From Pseudoalteromonas luteoviolacea (GTDB lineage: Bacteria; Pseudomonadota; Gammaproteobacteria; Enterobacterales; Alteromonadaceae), in NCBI RefSeq assembly GCF_000814765.1, contig NZ_JWIC01000004.1:248001-312000 (forward strand): a stretch of DNA of 64,000 bases, read 5' to 3'. Position numbers and translations under genes: made by a program. The notes beneath the pieces are model-generated. The model did not search any database. It was not told the origin of the DNA and was given only the letters and a program-made list of their open reading frames with translations. Of this stretch, positions 17,416-26,713 are shown one piece after another. Position 1 is the stretch's first letter. Every line of letters begins with the position of its first letter.

Positions 17416-18393
17416 GTGAGGGTGTTGGGAGAGTTGAGTGTGGACATATCACCATGCGGACATGAATTTGCAATCAGCTTATTGCAAATGCGCAGTGAAA
17501 ATAGCTTGTATAGTCGTATCCAGCAAATCCTCACAGAGTTACTCCCAGCGATACCCATGGCGATGTATTTAGCGCCAAGCCTATCTGAAAAGGAGCGCTT
17601 GAAGTTATTAGCCTTATCATCTGCAGACACCCCACCAGATCTTGAATATCTCATAGCCAGAGCAGAGACCTTAAAAAATCAAAACATTCTACGGGGGGAA
17701 AATCATGTATGCATTGTATTGAGAAGTAATAAGGCGGTAATGGGGCTATTATGGATTGGTGAGAAGTTACCTACAGCGCGTAGCTTTTTAATAGCGCATT
17801 TGACAAATGTGTTTTATCACCAGCTCAATACACTGGCTTTGAGTCGCATAGATCCTTTAACGCAGTTACTCAATCGACAGACCTTCGACGACAAGGTGAT
17901 CGAAATTACGACCGGTGAAGGGTTTGTGATTGAAAGAGAGCAGCAAGGAGTGAGAAAATGGTTCTTGGCGTTGTTTGACATTGATCACTTTAAGGTGGTT
18001 AACGATAATTTTGGTCATGTGATTGGTGATGAAGTACTGTTGTTGGTTGCCCAGCAATTGAAAGATAACTTCCGCGCTGAAGATTTCGTTTTTCGGTACG
18101 GTGGAGAAGAATTTGCAGTATTGTTTCAAGCGCATGACAGAGAAGAAGCAAAATCATTACTTAATCGCATCAGGCAAGTTATTGAGCGATTTAACTTCCC
18201 CCAAGTACAGCACTTAACCATTAGTATTGGTTATACAATTTTAGAAGAGATAGCACAGGTTTCTGAATTGGTACATGAGGCAGACCTTGCCTTGTATTAC
18301 GCAAAGAAACATGGCCGGAACCAAGTTATTGACTTTGATGAACTTGGTATTGCCGGACAAGCCAAAGCAGAAACAGATATTGAGCTATTTTAG
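17416..18393 (+). CDS. Diguanylate cyclase (GGDEF) with GAF-like N-terminus
   Basis: The 325-residue product ends in a GGDEF domain (about residues 150-310): DPLTQLLNRQTFDD, FDIDHFKVVNDNFGH, then RYGGEEF with GGEEF at about 229-233. The inhibitory I-site RxxD is present as RAED just before it, so product inhibition by c-di-GMP is likely. The N-terminal 140 residues look GAF-like, with no transmembrane segment, which suggests a cytosolic sensor. The start is uncertain: GTG 17416 has no close ribosome site, whereas GTG 17440 has GGGAGA at proper spacing. It may be cotranscribed with proB. Confidence 0.92.
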   Translation: MRVLGELSVDISPCGHEFAISLLQMRSENSLYSRIQQILTELLPAIPMAMYLAPSLSEKERLKLLALSSADTPPDLEYLIARAETLKNQNILRGENHVCIVLRSNKAVMGLLWIGEKLPTARSFLIAHLTNVFYHQLNTLALSRIDPLTQLLNRQTFDDKVIEITTGEGFVIEREQQGVRKWFLALFDIDHFKVVNDNFGHVIGDEVLLLVAQQLKDNFRAEDFVFRYGGEEFAVLFQAHDREEAKSLLNRIRQVIERFNFPQVQHLTISIGYTILEEIAQVSELVHEADLALYYAKKHGRNQVIDFDELGIAGQAKAETDIELF

Positions 18394-18529
18394 TTTTCTA
18401 TGGTGTGCGTACTCGCAGTAATCATGATAAACAACGACCGATTAAGAAGCATACTTTTATAGGAACTTTTGCGCGTAAGTTGTGCAGCTTTGTGGTATTC
18501 TAGCCCCGATTTTGACTGGGAGAATATTC

Positions 18530-18895
18530 ATGAAACTGATCCGTTGGTTGCTTGGTCGCCTTATCTTATTATTTGACTTTGTTTTTACGCCAAGAAGTAA
18601 AAAGCGTTCGGCGCAAGCACAGCAACAACTCGATTCTATCACGCAAAACCTGAAGCTATATCAGTTTAAGGCTTGCCCTTTTTGTGTCAAAGTGAGACGC
18701 GCAGCAAAACGTGAAGGCTTAAAGCTAGAAACACGTGATGCAAAAAGCAATGCGACTTATCGTCAAGAGTTGCACGAACAGGGCGGAAAAGTAAAAGTAC
18801 CTTGCCTGAGAATTGAAGAACAAGGCCAAGTAACTTGGCTTTATGAGTCAAGTGATATTGTGAACTACCTTCAAAGGTTAGAACGTTCAGCCTAA
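18530..18895 (+). CDS. Membrane-anchored glutaredoxin-like protein
   Basis: ATG 18530 follows GGGAGAAT and gives 121 residues. A short hydrophobic N-terminus (KLIRWLLGRLILLFDFVF) is followed by a glutaredoxin domain with the dithiol CPFC at residues 49-52, VKVPCLRIEE containing the cis-Pro loop, and YESSDIVNYLQ, the glutathione-binding end of the fold. It should reduce disulfides or glutathionylated proteins at the inner face of the membrane. The upstream frame start at 18482 has no good ribosome site. gltX follows after about 90 bases. Confidence 0.88.
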   Translation: MKLIRWLLGRLILLFDFVFTPRSKKRSAQAQQQLDSITQNLKLYQFKACPFCVKVRRAAKREGLKLETRDAKSNATYRQELHEQGGKVKVPCLRIEEQGQVTWLYESSDIVNYLQRLERSA

Positions 18896-18985
18896 GCACG
18901 GTCAATATGTTAGCTATTTTCCCTATGCTAAGGCTGTGCTAGCATTCCATTTATTATTTTAAGTAACGAATTTAAGAGACATATC

Positions 18986-20473
18986 ATGACAATCCGTACA
19001 CGTGTTGCGCCCTCTCCGACAGGTGATCCGCATTTAGGTACTGCTTATATAGCGCTATTTAACTACTGCTTTGCTAAGCAACAAGGTGGTGAATTTGTAT
19101 TGCGTATCGAAGATACCGATCAGGTTAGAAGCACGCCAGAATCAGAGCAGGCTATCATGGATAGCTTACGTTGGTTAGGTCTTAACTGGGACCACGGTCC
19201 GGATGTAGGCGGTGAGTTTGGTCCATACCGTCAGTCAGAGCGCACAGAGTTATATCAAAAGTTTGCTCATCAGCTAGTTGAAGAAGGCAAAGCGTTTTAC
19301 TGTTTTGCAACCGCAGAAGAGCTTGATCAAATGCGTGAAGAACAAATGGCTGAAGGTCTTCGTCCTAAATATGATGGTCGTGGTCTACGTTTAAGCAAAG
19401 AAGAAATTCAAGCAAATTTAGACGCAGGCAAACCTTACGTTATCCGCATGACAATTCCAGAGGAAGGCACGTTTAAGTTTAACGATTACCTTCGTGGTGA
19501 GATTGAGATCCCTTGGGAAAACGTAGACATGCAAGTATTGTTGAAAGCGGATGGCTTCCCAACTTACTTCATGGCGAACGTCGTGGATGATCATCATATG
19601 CAGATCAGCCATATTTTCCGTGGTGAAGAGTGGATCAACTCTGCACCTAAGCTGTTAAAACTGTATGAAGATCTTGGTTGGGAAGCGCCTGTATTAGGTC
19701 ACTTACCTCTACTACGCAACCCAGATAAATCTAAACTGTCAAAGCGTAAGAACCCGACTTCTATCAACTATTACAAAGAAATGGGCTTCTTACCTGAGGC
19801 TGTGCTTAACTACTTAGGCCGCATGGGCTGGTCAATGCCTGATGAGCGTGAAAAGTTCACATTGGCTGAGATGATCGAACATTTTGATATGAAACGTGTA
19901 TCACTAGGTGGACCGGTATTCGATGTCGATAAGTTAAGCTGGTTAAACGGTTTGTGGATCCGTGAAAACTTATCTGATGAAGAATTGATCCAGCGCTTTG
20001 TTGATTGGAAATTCAATGCGCAGACGCTGGCTCGAGTGCTGCCTGAAGCAAAAGCACGTATTAATACGTTATCAGATCTGGTCGACCTTGCTGGTCACTT
20101 TGTTGGTGGCATACCAAGTTATGACCCAGCGTTATTAACTGCTGGTAAAGCAGATGATGCGGTGATCACCCAAGCACTTCAATTCTTTATTTGGGAATTG
20201 GAAAAGCTTCGCAGCTGGAATAAGTCTGAGATCTTTGCGATTGCGAAAAGTGTTGCGACGTTCCATGAATTAAAGATCAAAGAATTCTTGGAGCCGATTT
20301 TTGTCGCAATCACCGGTAAGACGTCGTCAACATCTGTTGTGGATGCGATGGAAGTACTGGGCTCAGATCTTTCTCGTGCACGTCTACGTGTGGCGCTTAA
20401 CCACATCGGCGTGTCAAAGAAACAGGCTAAAAAGCTAGAAAAGGCATACCGAGAGTATCCAACAATCGGCTAA
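18986..20473 (+). CDS. gltX: Glutamyl-tRNA synthetase
   Basis: The 495-residue protein is a class I aminoacyl-tRNA synthetase. [17 protein letters not shown] at the N-terminus has the HIGH equivalent HLGT, and SKLSKRK near residue 250 is the KMSKS loop. The C-terminal helical anticodon-binding domain is complete. It charges tRNA-Glu. Codon use is smooth and rich in preferred codons, as expected of a highly expressed gene. It ends at a strong 11-bp hairpin shared with the convergent ohrR-like gene. Confidence 0.97.
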   Translation: MTIRTRVAPSPTGDPHLGTAYIALFNYCFAKQQGGEFVLRIEDTDQVRSTPESEQAIMDSLRWLGLNWDHGPDVGGEFGPYRQSERTELYQKFAHQLVEEGKAFYCFATAEELDQMREEQMAEGLRPKYDGRGLRLSKEEIQANLDAGKPYVIRMTIPEEGTFKFNDYLRGEIEIPWENVDMQVLLKADGFPTYFMANVVDDHHMQISHIFRGEEWINSAPKLLKLYEDLGWEAPVLGHLPLLRNPDKSKLSKRKNPTSINYYKEMGFLPEAVLNYLGRMGWSMPDEREKFTLAEMIEHFDMKRVSLGGPVFDVDKLSWLNGLWIRENLSDEELIQRFVDWKFNAQTLARVLPEAKARINTLSDLVDLAGHFVGGIPSYDPALLTAGKADDAVITQALQFFIWELEKLRSWNKSEIFAIAKSVATFHELKIKEFLEPIFVAITGKTSSTSVVDAMEVLGSDLSRARLRVALNHIGVSKKQAKKLEKAYREYPTIG

Positions 20474-20481
20474 CCTGTGAT

Positions 20482-20508
20482 GCATGGTAAGTGTCTTACT
20501 TACCATGC
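20482..20508. terminator. Bidirectional hairpin between gltX and the ohrR-like gene
   Basis: GCATGGTAAGT (20482-20492) and ACTTACCATGC (20498-20508) form a perfect 11-bp stem with a GTCTT loop. It starts nine bases after the gltX stop and runs into the last codons of the convergent MarR-family gene. There is no T tract on either side, so it may act partly as an RNA 3' end stabiliser. Confidence 0.6.
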
Positions 20509-20939
20509 ACTTCTGTGACCATCAGCTGATCAAGCAGTTGTTTTAGCTCGATGAGTTTTTCTACCGGCATCTCAGTTTGTTTTAGCATTTGAGAGGGGAT
20601 ACAAGCACATACACTCTCTAAGCTTTTACCTTGCTCAGTCAGATACACATAACATTGCCTTTCATCTTCACTGTCCCTTTGACGTGTTACTAATCCATTT
20701 TGCTCTAGTCTCTTTAGCAAAGGGGTTAGCGTATTACTCTTGAGCTGTGCTCGCTCCCCAATGTCTTTGACTAACATGCCCTCTTTCTGCCATAGGATCA
20801 GCAGTACAATGTACTGTGGATAGGTTAAGTTATGCTGTTTCAGCATGGGCTGATATAAGCGTGTAATGTGTCTTGAAGCGGCATATAAGCTAAAACAAAG
20901 CTGATTGTCTAAGTTCAATTCAGGGTGCTTGTCGCTCAT
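20496..20939 (-). CDS. MarR-family peroxide sensor, OhrR-like
   Basis: The 147-residue protein is a MarR winged-helix regulator. DNQLCFSLYAASRHITRLYQ near the N-terminus places a Cys at the position of the reactive Cys15 of OhrR, the organic-hydroperoxide sensor. The wing segment LEQNGLVTRQRDSEDERQCYVYLTEQG is typical. OhrR normally represses ohr; here the upstream cotranscribed gene is a glutathione peroxidase that overlaps it by four bases, so control of that enzyme is likely. Another two Cys in the C-terminal part (CACIP) could support a two-Cys mechanism. Confidence 0.88.
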   Translation of the reverse strand: MSDKHPELNLDNQLCFSLYAASRHITRLYQPMLKQHNLTYPQYIVLLILWQKEGMLVKDIGERAQLKSNTLTPLLKRLEQNGLVTRQRDSEDERQCYVYLTEQGKSLESVCACIPSQMLKQTEMPVEKLIELKQLLDQLMVTEVHGK

Positions 20940-21418
20940 AAAGTGTGCCCAAGCGCATTGATGATATCTGCTTTGATTTTTTCAGGCTTCGTCGTAGGCG
21001 CATAACGTTTAAGAGGTTGCCCATCTTTGCCAATTAAAAACTTGGTAAAGTTCCACTTGATGTTGTTGGTTAATATCCCTGGTAGTGCTGATTTGAGATA
21101 TTGATAAAGCGGATGTGCCTGAGCGCCATTGACTTCAATTTTTTCCATCATGGTAAAGTCGACGCCGTAATTGATTAAGCAACCTTGTTGGATCTCTGAT
21201 GCACTGCCAGGTTCTTGTTTACCAAATTGATTACATGGGAAACCGATGATCTCAAGCCCTTCAGCGTGCAGTTCTTTATGAAGCTGTTGAAGCCCTTCAT
21301 ATTGCGGTGTCAAACCACATTGACTCGCCGTATTCACGACAAGGACAACTTTTCCTTTTAAATTTGAAAAGTCATAGGTTTGGCCTTGTAGAGTATTGGC
21401 TGTAAATTCGTAAAGCAT
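20936..21418 (-). CDS. Glutathione peroxidase family enzyme (BtuE/Gpx-like)
   Basis: The 160-residue protein has the Gpx thioredoxin fold: VVLVVNTASQCGLTPQYEGL holds the catalytic Cys, GFPCNQFGKQEPGS the second conserved Cys and Gln, and IKWNFTKFLI the conserved Trp-Asn. As in most bacteria it uses Cys, not selenocysteine, and probably thioredoxin as reductant. It reduces lipid and organic hydroperoxides. The start has GGAGATATA upstream. It is the first gene of a two-gene unit with the OhrR-like regulator. Confidence 0.93.
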   Translation of the reverse strand: MLYEFTANTLQGQTYDFSNLKGKVVLVVNTASQCGLTPQYEGLQQLHKELHAEGLEIIGFPCNQFGKQEPGSASEIQQGCLINYGVDFTMMEKIEVNGAQAHPLYQYLKSALPGILTNNIKWNFTKFLIGKDGQPLKRYAPTTKPEKIKADIINALGHTL

Positions 21419-21491
21419 TTATATCTCCAGTGATTTAATCGTGCACGATTTAAATATTAGATTAGACTTACGCTGATCGCAATAGAAAAGA

Positions 21492-22355
21492 TCACTTAAT
21501 GTGTGCAAGTAAAAAGTCGATCAGGAGCCGAACACGCAGTGGCATTAAGTCTTTTCGGGGGTAAACAAGCCAACTGGCATTGTCATTGACCTGATAATCG
21601 TCAAGTAATGAGACGAGCTCACCATTTGCAAGACTTTGCTCGGCAATGTCTTCAGCTAGATGGGCGATCCCAAGTCCTGAACGACAAGCATGGAGGATTG
21701 CTTGTGGGTTATTACTCCGCCAATTGCCAGAGACTTTGATCTCATCGATGCCTTCATCACCAAGGAATCGCCAACGATTGGAAATCGCTATAAGACAATT
21801 ATGCTGGGGCAAATCTTGTGGCGATCCTAAAGTAGGCGCTTTTGCCAAATAGTCAGGGCTTGCTAGTAATTTCATACAGCGTGTACTGAGCTTACGGGCA
21901 ATGAGCCTAGAGTCTTGCAGGCGGCCAAAACGAATTGCCAAATCAAAGCCATCTTCGACTAAATCGACATTGCGTGCATTGAAGTCTAGATGCACGTCGA
22001 CCTCTGGATAAAGTTGGCAAAAATTGACAATGACAGGGGCAACCCGGTTTGCAACGAAGTCGCCTGCACCTGTGATTCTGATAGGACCTTTAGGGGTATG
22101 CTGGACACCTTGTAGTTCATTGTTAGCATCTAATAATGCGTGTTGTATGTCTTTCAATTTGGCTGAATAGGCAAGACCTTCTTCAGTCAGTTTTATACTG
22201 CGAGTCGTACGCTGCAATAGGACAGTGCCCAGCCTAGATTCTAACTGCTGTATTTGACGGCTAACATGGGAGGTGGACACATCCAAAGCATTGGCTGCTT
22301 TGCTAAAACTACCATGCTCTACAACCGCTAAAAAAATATCTAACCCTTGCCACAT
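21492..22355 (-). CDS. LysR-family transcriptional regulator
   Basis: ATG 22355 gives a normal 287-residue LysR protein beginning MWQGLDIFLAVVEHGSFSKA, with the helix-turn-helix SKAANALDVSTSHVSRQIQQ and the C-terminal periplasmic-binding-like effector domain. The open frame upstream to 22493 would add 46 residues of poor sequence and is rejected. It is divergent from the yqhD-like alcohol dehydrogenase with about 150 bases between them, so it probably regulates that gene in response to aldehydes or oxidative stress. The inducer cannot be read from sequence. Confidence 0.9.
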   Translation of the reverse strand: MWQGLDIFLAVVEHGSFSKAANALDVSTSHVSRQIQQLESRLGTVLLQRTTRSIKLTEEGLAYSAKLKDIQHALLDANNELQGVQHTPKGPIRITGAGDFVANRVAPVIVNFCQLYPEVDVHLDFNARNVDLVEDGFDLAIRFGRLQDSRLIARKLSTRCMKLLASPDYLAKAPTLGSPQDLPQHNCLIAISNRWRFLGDEGIDEIKVSGNWRSNNPQAILHACRSGLGIAHLAEDIAEQSLANGELVSLLDDYQVNDNASWLVYPRKDLMPLRVRLLIDFLLAHIK

Positions 22356-22506
22356 ACCTTGTATCACCTGTGCAAATATGAAAGTTAATAATACTTCATT
22401 ATTGCATGTGTGCAAAAGTGAATTGTCTTTTGAATAATGATCTTCGTTCAGCATGCCATTAAACTGTCTCTGAATTAAATAATATACCGTCATTGCAGGA
22501 GCAGTT

Positions 22507-23661
22507 ATGCTTAACTTTAATTTTTACAACCCGACTGAGATCTTTTTTGGTGAAGGACAGGTAGCTGAAATAGCCAAGGCTATCCCCAGTGAAGCAAAAG
22601 TATTGGTGGTTTATGGCGGAGGCAGCATTCATAAAAATGGTATTTATGAGCAAGTCAGTGCCGCTTTGAGCGAGTTGAACTGGGGCGAGTTTGCTGGTAT
22701 AGAGCCTAACCCAACTTACCAGACTTGTATGCAAGCGGTGGAAAAAATTAAGGCTGAAGAGTTTAACTATATTCTTGCTGTAGGTGGCGGTTCAGTAATT
22801 GATGGCAGTAAATTCACCGCTGCGGCTGCCAACTTTGAAGGTGAGCCTTGGGACATCTTGAGTAAAGGCGCAGAAGTCAAATCAGCATTGCCAATTGGTG
22901 TGGTATTAACCCTACCTGCAACAGGCTCAGAATCAAACAGTTTTAGCGTAGTGTCAAACAGCGAAACGCATGACAAACTGCCGTTTGCTTCAATCCTTGT
23001 TCAACCAAAGTTTGCAGTACTGGATCCAAAAGTAATGGAAACGCTCCCTACGAGACAATTGACCAATGGCGTGGTTGACGCATTTGTTCACACAATGGAG
23101 CAATACCTGACGTATCCTGTTGATGCGAAGGTACAAGATCGCTTTGCTGAAGGTTTATTGATGACGTTGATGGAAGAGGGGCCAAAGCTGCTGTCAGATG
23201 ACGTGGATTATAAAGTACGCGCCAATGTGATGTGGTCGGCAACCATGGCGCTCAATGGATTAATTGGTGCGGGCGTGCCACAGGATTGGGCAACGCACAT
23301 GATTGGCCACGAGATCACCGCGGTGTATGGTTTGGATCATGCACAGACGCTTGCCATTATTTTACCAAGAATGATGTCAGAGCAAAAAGAACAAAAGCGA
23401 GTGAAATTACTACAATACGCAGAGCGTGTTTTAGGGCTCGATACATCTGATGAAGCGCAAGCAATCGCATCGGCAATTGAATTAACAGAGCAGTTCTTCC
23501 ACCGCGTTGATATGAAGACACGTTTAAGTGATTATGGCGTTGGCGAAGAGGCGGTAGATAAGCTCACGGCTCAATTGGAGCGCCATGGTATGACAGCGCT
23601 GGGTGAACAACAGGCTGTTACATTGGATAAAAGCCGCCAGATCATTATGGCGAGCTTGTAA
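22507..23661 (+). CDS. yqhD: Iron-containing (NADPH) alcohol/aldehyde reductase, YqhD-like
   Basis: The 384-residue protein begins MLNFNFYNPTEIFFGEGQ, as in YqhD of E. coli. It has VVYGGGSIHKNG and AVGGGSVIDGSK for the dinucleotide, TLPATGSESNSFSVV, and metal ligands in NGVVDAFVHTMEQYL and HMIGHEITAVYGLDHAQ. YqhD-type enzymes reduce short-chain and lipid-derived aldehydes with NADPH. The divergent LysR gene is the probable regulator; in E. coli the regulator YqhC is AraC type, so the control differs. Confidence 0.93.
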   Translation: MLNFNFYNPTEIFFGEGQVAEIAKAIPSEAKVLVVYGGGSIHKNGIYEQVSAALSELNWGEFAGIEPNPTYQTCMQAVEKIKAEEFNYILAVGGGSVIDGSKFTAAAANFEGEPWDILSKGAEVKSALPIGVVLTLPATGSESNSFSVVSNSETHDKLPFASILVQPKFAVLDPKVMETLPTRQLTNGVVDAFVHTMEQYLTYPVDAKVQDRFAEGLLMTLMEEGPKLLSDDVDYKVRANVMWSATMALNGLIGAGVPQDWATHMIGHEITAVYGLDHAQTLAIILPRMMSEQKEQKRVKLLQYAERVLGLDTSDEAQAIASAIELTEQFFHRVDMKTRLSDYGVGEEAVDKLTAQLERHGMTALGEQQAVTLDKSRQIIMASL

Positions 23662-23831
23662 GCGATTAGGCTGAGTTGGGCGTCAAATCGGCGCCTTTAT
23701 TCACAATAGTAATTTTTATTCCCTTACCTTTGTCCTGCCGCAAAATTTCTGCGTTTTATAACGCAAAACCATCGTTTTTGTTTATCCCCTCAGGTACTCT
23801 TTATAATCACACAAAAATAATAGGGGCAATT

Positions 23832-24470
23832 ATGATCAAAGTGTGGGACGGATTTATTCGCGGGTTTCACTGGCTACTCGTCATAGGCATTGCTGTTTTA
23901 TATGTATCAGGAGACGAAGGCTGGCTGGATCTGCACTTTGTGACTGGCTACGTGCTATTGGCTTTGATGGTCACACGAGTGGCGTGGGGTGTGTTTGGGA
24001 GTGACACAGCAAAACTGACAGCATTATTTCACCGTCCAAAATCGGTAGTTGAAGCACTTAAGCGTAAACGTGCTCATATTGGGCACAATCCAGCAGGCAG
24101 CATGATGGTGCTGTTTTTCTTTGTGGTCATCTTTGTTCAGCTGATATCCGGGTTAATGACCACGGATGACATTTTGATGGATGGACCGCTAGTGCGCTAT
24201 GTCAGTTATGATTGGGTCGAGCTCGCGGGCAGTATTCATAAGATTAATATTGATATTTTGCTCGTCGGTATCGGTGTGCATATCCTAGCCATTGGGCTTT
24301 ATCGTATTAAGGGCATTAATTTACTGAGCACATTACTGACTGGTAAAATGAGGTCATCAGATAACGCTCCGACCATAAAAAACGGTTTATGGGCGTACGT
24401 TATTTTTATTCTGGTTGCGAGTGGTATTTTGATCTTATGGGGAGCTGAGCCACTGAGCGCGCTATTGTAG
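23832..24470 (+). CDS. Cytochrome b561 family protein
   Basis: ATG 23832 gives 212 residues with the start MIKVWDGFIRGFHWLLVIG, whose His lies in the first of four transmembrane helices; further heme-ligand His candidates are in LHFVTGYVLL, SIHKINIDILLVGIGVHI. It fits the bacterial cytochrome b561 / Ni-Fe hydrogenase b-subunit fold and should pass electrons through the inner membrane. The frame upstream to 23676 has no ribosome site and reads through non-coding sequence. No cytochrome c partner lies next to it. Confidence 0.9.
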   Translation: MIKVWDGFIRGFHWLLVIGIAVLYVSGDEGWLDLHFVTGYVLLALMVTRVAWGVFGSDTAKLTALFHRPKSVVEALKRKRAHIGHNPAGSMMVLFFFVVIFVQLISGLMTTDDILMDGPLVRYVSYDWVELAGSIHKINIDILLVGIGVHILAIGLYRIKGINLLSTLLTGKMRSSDNAPTIKNGLWAYVIFILVASGILILWGAEPLSALL

Positions 24471-24581
24471 TTTTAGTATTATCGTTCGTCTTGCTATGAC
24501 AATCTCTTGGTGAGCCTGTCCTCATAACGTGTTTTGTAGCATGCATAAAAAGTGCTGGCGACATCAAAAGTTACAACATAT

Positions 24582-24613
24582 AGCATAGAGATATGACCTC
24601 TCTATGCTTATTT
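24582..24613 (+). terminator. Terminator-like hairpin before the DUF3581 gene
   Basis: AGCATAGAGA (24582-24591) pairs with TCTCTATGCT (24599-24608), a perfect 10-bp stem, followed by TATTTTC. It lies about 110 bases after the cytochrome b561 gene and 48 bases before the next start, so it may end the first transcript or attenuate the second. Confidence 0.6.
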
Positions 24614-24656
24614 TCTGCTAATATAGCGCGATTTTCATGCAAGAAAGAAGTTAACT

Positions 24657-25352
24657 ATGCTTACACCTTATTACCAACAAGAAACCAATAAACTCGTGAT
24701 CAACCGTGAACAAGGCAGTCAATTTGCAAAGCAAGTCGCTGATGACTTTAACCCTTTGCACGATATTGATGCAAAGAAGTTTTGTGTTCCTGGTGACTTA
24801 CTGTTTTCATTGGTCCTTGATAAGTATGGTGTGAGTGAAAACATGCACTTTACCTTTGCTGGTATGGTGGATGAAACATCAGTGTTAGAGTTTCCTGAAG
24901 GCAGTGATGAGTTTGACATCATTTCAAATGGCAAAACCATGTTGTCAGTGAAGCGTTCAGGCCAAAGCAAGCAGTGCACTCAACTCGTAGAAAGTTTAAT
25001 TAAGAACTATGTCGCCTTTTCTGGTAAAGCTTTCCCACATGTGATCATTCCGTTAATGGGTCAGCAAGAAGTGATGATAAACCCAGCCCGCCCTATGGTT
25101 ATCTATGAGTCTATGTCAATTCATTTGGATACATTGGACATTGAAGAGATCACACTGGAAGCTGCAACGCCAGAGTTCAGCTATGAAGGTAAACGTGGCA
25201 AGATTATTCTTCGCTTTGAACTATTAAGTAATGGTGAAAAAGTGGGCTTTGGTGAAAAGCACATGCTGGTATCTGGTATTAAAGCATACTGCCAGCAGGC
25301 AATCGATGATTTGATTGCCTATTACAATGAGCGAAAAGTCACATTAAAGTAA
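24657..25352 (+). CDS. DUF3581-family conserved protein
   Basis: The 231-residue soluble protein begins MLTPYYQQETNKLVINREQ and resembles the DUF3581 family of Alteromonadales, Vibrio and relatives. ADDFNPLHDIDAKKFCVPGDLLFSLVL is close to the N-terminal motif of hot-dog-fold MaoC-like hydratases (FNPxH), so a hot-dog-like fold is possible; this is my inference. No catalytic residues can be named with confidence. It is a single gene ending at a terminator shared with argE. Confidence 0.8.
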   Translation: MLTPYYQQETNKLVINREQGSQFAKQVADDFNPLHDIDAKKFCVPGDLLFSLVLDKYGVSENMHFTFAGMVDETSVLEFPEGSDEFDIISNGKTMLSVKRSGQSKQCTQLVESLIKNYVAFSGKAFPHVIIPLMGQQEVMINPARPMVIYESMSIHLDTLDIEEITLEAATPEFSYEGKRGKIILRFELLSNGEKVGFGEKHMLVSGIKAYCQQAIDDLIAYYNERKVTLK

Positions 25353-25358
25353 GTAAAG

Positions 25359-25386
25359 AGCCAGCAATTAGCTGGCTTTTTCTTTG
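25359..25386. terminator. Shared terminator of the DUF3581 gene and argE
   Basis: AGCCAGC (25359-25365) and GCTGGCT (25371-25377) form a 7-bp stem with an AATTA loop, followed by a TTTTTCTTT run on the plus strand and a TTTACTTACTTT run on the minus. It overlaps the last codons of argE. Confidence 0.85.
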
Positions 25387-26546
25387 TTAAAGCAACATTT
25401 TTTGATTAAATCCAAAATCACTTTTTGGCTTGGTGTGATTTTATTCATATCTAAGTGCTCGTCGGGCTGGTGGGCTTGATTAATTGAACCTGGGCCCATG
25501 ACAATGGTTTCACAGCCCAACTGTTGTAAAAAGGGCGCTTCGGTACAGTAATTTACTGCAATGGCCTTTTGCTTTGAGAGCTTTTCTGCAAGCTTCACGA
25601 GCCCTGAATCTGTGCGTCCACTAAAAGCGGGGATAGGGTCGTGAAGCGCGATGACATCGACACTACCAGGAAATTGTTCATTAATAGGCTTGAGTGCATT
25701 GAGTAGCATCTGCTCCAGTTCAATGATACTCAGTCCAGGTAGCGGTCGAATATCAATATGCAGTTCGCAGCATCCGCAAATGCGATTGGCATTGTCGCCA
25801 CCGTGAATATGGCCTAGGTTCAAAGTTGGGTGCGGTACAGCGAAATGCTCAATTGAATATTTATTCTTTAACTCTTCTTTTAAATGTAACAATCTTGTGA
25901 TCGCTTGCTGCATGACTTCGATGGCATTTAACCCTCTATCGGGATCTGAACTATGCCCCGAACGTCCTGTAACACGAATAGCACTGCTCATATGCCCTTT
26001 GTGTGTAAATACAGGCACCATGTCAGTGGGTTCTCCGATCACACAGTATTTCGGTTTGAGGGAAGTGTGCTGGGCAACTTGTTGCGCACCTGCCATTGTG
26101 GTCTCCTCATCTGCCGTGGCGAGGATCATCAATGGTTCACTTTGGTACTTGTGATCTAGCTGTGATATGGCGTCGATCACAAATGCAAAAAAACCTTTCA
26201 TATCAATACTACCAAGCCCAAACAGCTTATTGTCCTTCTCAGTTAACTCAAAGGGATCTGAAGTCCATCTGGCATCGTCAAAAGGCACTGTATCTGTATG
26301 ACCTGCAAGCATTAACCCGCCATGATTTTCACTGCTATCAAGCGGCTCTCTGCGGGCCAGTAAATTATATTTCCCGGGCGCATGTGTGAGTTCGGTGATC
26401 TCAACGTCAAAGCCGAGATCGCGACACCAGTTGGCGAGCGCGTCGATAACGTCCTTGTTACTCTGATCTAACGTCTCGTCAATGGCGCTAATTGACGGCT
26501 TGGCAATGAGGGTTTTATACATGTCGAGAAAATCAGGCACAGACAT
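25368..26546 (-). CDS. argE: Acetylornithine deacetylase
   Basis: The 392-residue M20-family protein has metal-binding [29 protein letters not shown] with the catalytic Glu, CVIGEPTD and the late HQPDEH. It removes acetate from N-acetylornithine to give ornithine, the fifth step of the linear arginine pathway. It is divergent from argCBFGH with tandem ARG boxes in the 167-base gap, as in E. coli. A GGAGT site precedes its ATG. Its presence implies the linear pathway with a separate ArgA and no ArgJ recycling. Confidence 0.95.
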   Translation of the reverse strand: MSVPDFLDMYKTLIAKPSISAIDETLDQSNKDVIDALANWCRDLGFDVEITELTHAPGKYNLLARREPLDSSENHGGLMLAGHTDTVPFDDARWTSDPFELTEKDNKLFGLGSIDMKGFFAFVIDAISQLDHKYQSEPLMILATADEETTMAGAQQVAQHTSLKPKYCVIGEPTDMVPVFTHKGHMSSAIRVTGRSGHSSDPDRGLNAIEVMQQAITRLLHLKEELKNKYSIEHFAVPHPTLNLGHIHGGDNANRICGCCELHIDIRPLPGLSIIELEQMLLNALKPINEQFPGSVDVIALHDPIPAFSGRTDSGLVKLAEKLSKQKAIAVNYCTEAPFLQQLGCETIVMGPGSINQAHQPDEHLDMNKITPSQKVILDLIKKCCFNKEKAS

Positions 26547-26574
26547 AATACTCCAAAATATTTATTCAAAGATG

Positions 26575-26603
26575 TTGCATAAAAATTTATATGTGTTTAG
26601 TAT
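26575..26603 (+). promoter_or_regulatory. Candidate argC promoter
   Basis: TTGCAT (26575-26580) and TAGTAT (26598-26603) are spaced by 17 bases. Matches to the sigma-70 hexamers are partial (3 and 4 of 6), but the -10 overlaps the first ARG box, the arrangement expected for ArgR repression. Confidence 0.45.
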
Positions 26604-26639
26604 GAATATCAATTCATTTTTAAAGAATAATTATTTTAG
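26601..26639. promoter_or_regulatory. Tandem ARG boxes (ArgR operator) between argE and argC
   Basis: TATGAATATCAATTCATT (26601-26618) fits the E. coli ARG-box consensus at all but one degenerate position. A second, weaker box AAAGAATAATTATTTTAG (26622-26639) follows after exactly three bases, the spacing known for pairs of ArgR sites that bind one hexamer. Both genes flanking the site are arginine genes. Confidence 0.85.
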
Positions 26640-26713
26640 GGGTGGCGATGCGAAGAACATGACATCTATAGCAAGTGTGACTCCCCAATCAACTAACTAA
26701 GAAAGAGTTATCG

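Noticed and set aside
22356-22493. 46-residue N-terminal extension of the LysR protein
   Set aside because: It reads through the promoter region and lacks a ribosome site; LysR proteins start a few residues before the helix-turn-helix.
26096-26389. Plus-strand frames opposite argE
   Set aside because: They are antisense shadows of the M20 enzyme, with composition unlike real proteins.
26553-26570. A third ARG-box-like site near argE
   Set aside because: Only the ATTCA half matches well; the other half fits at 3 of 5 positions, so it is not reliable.
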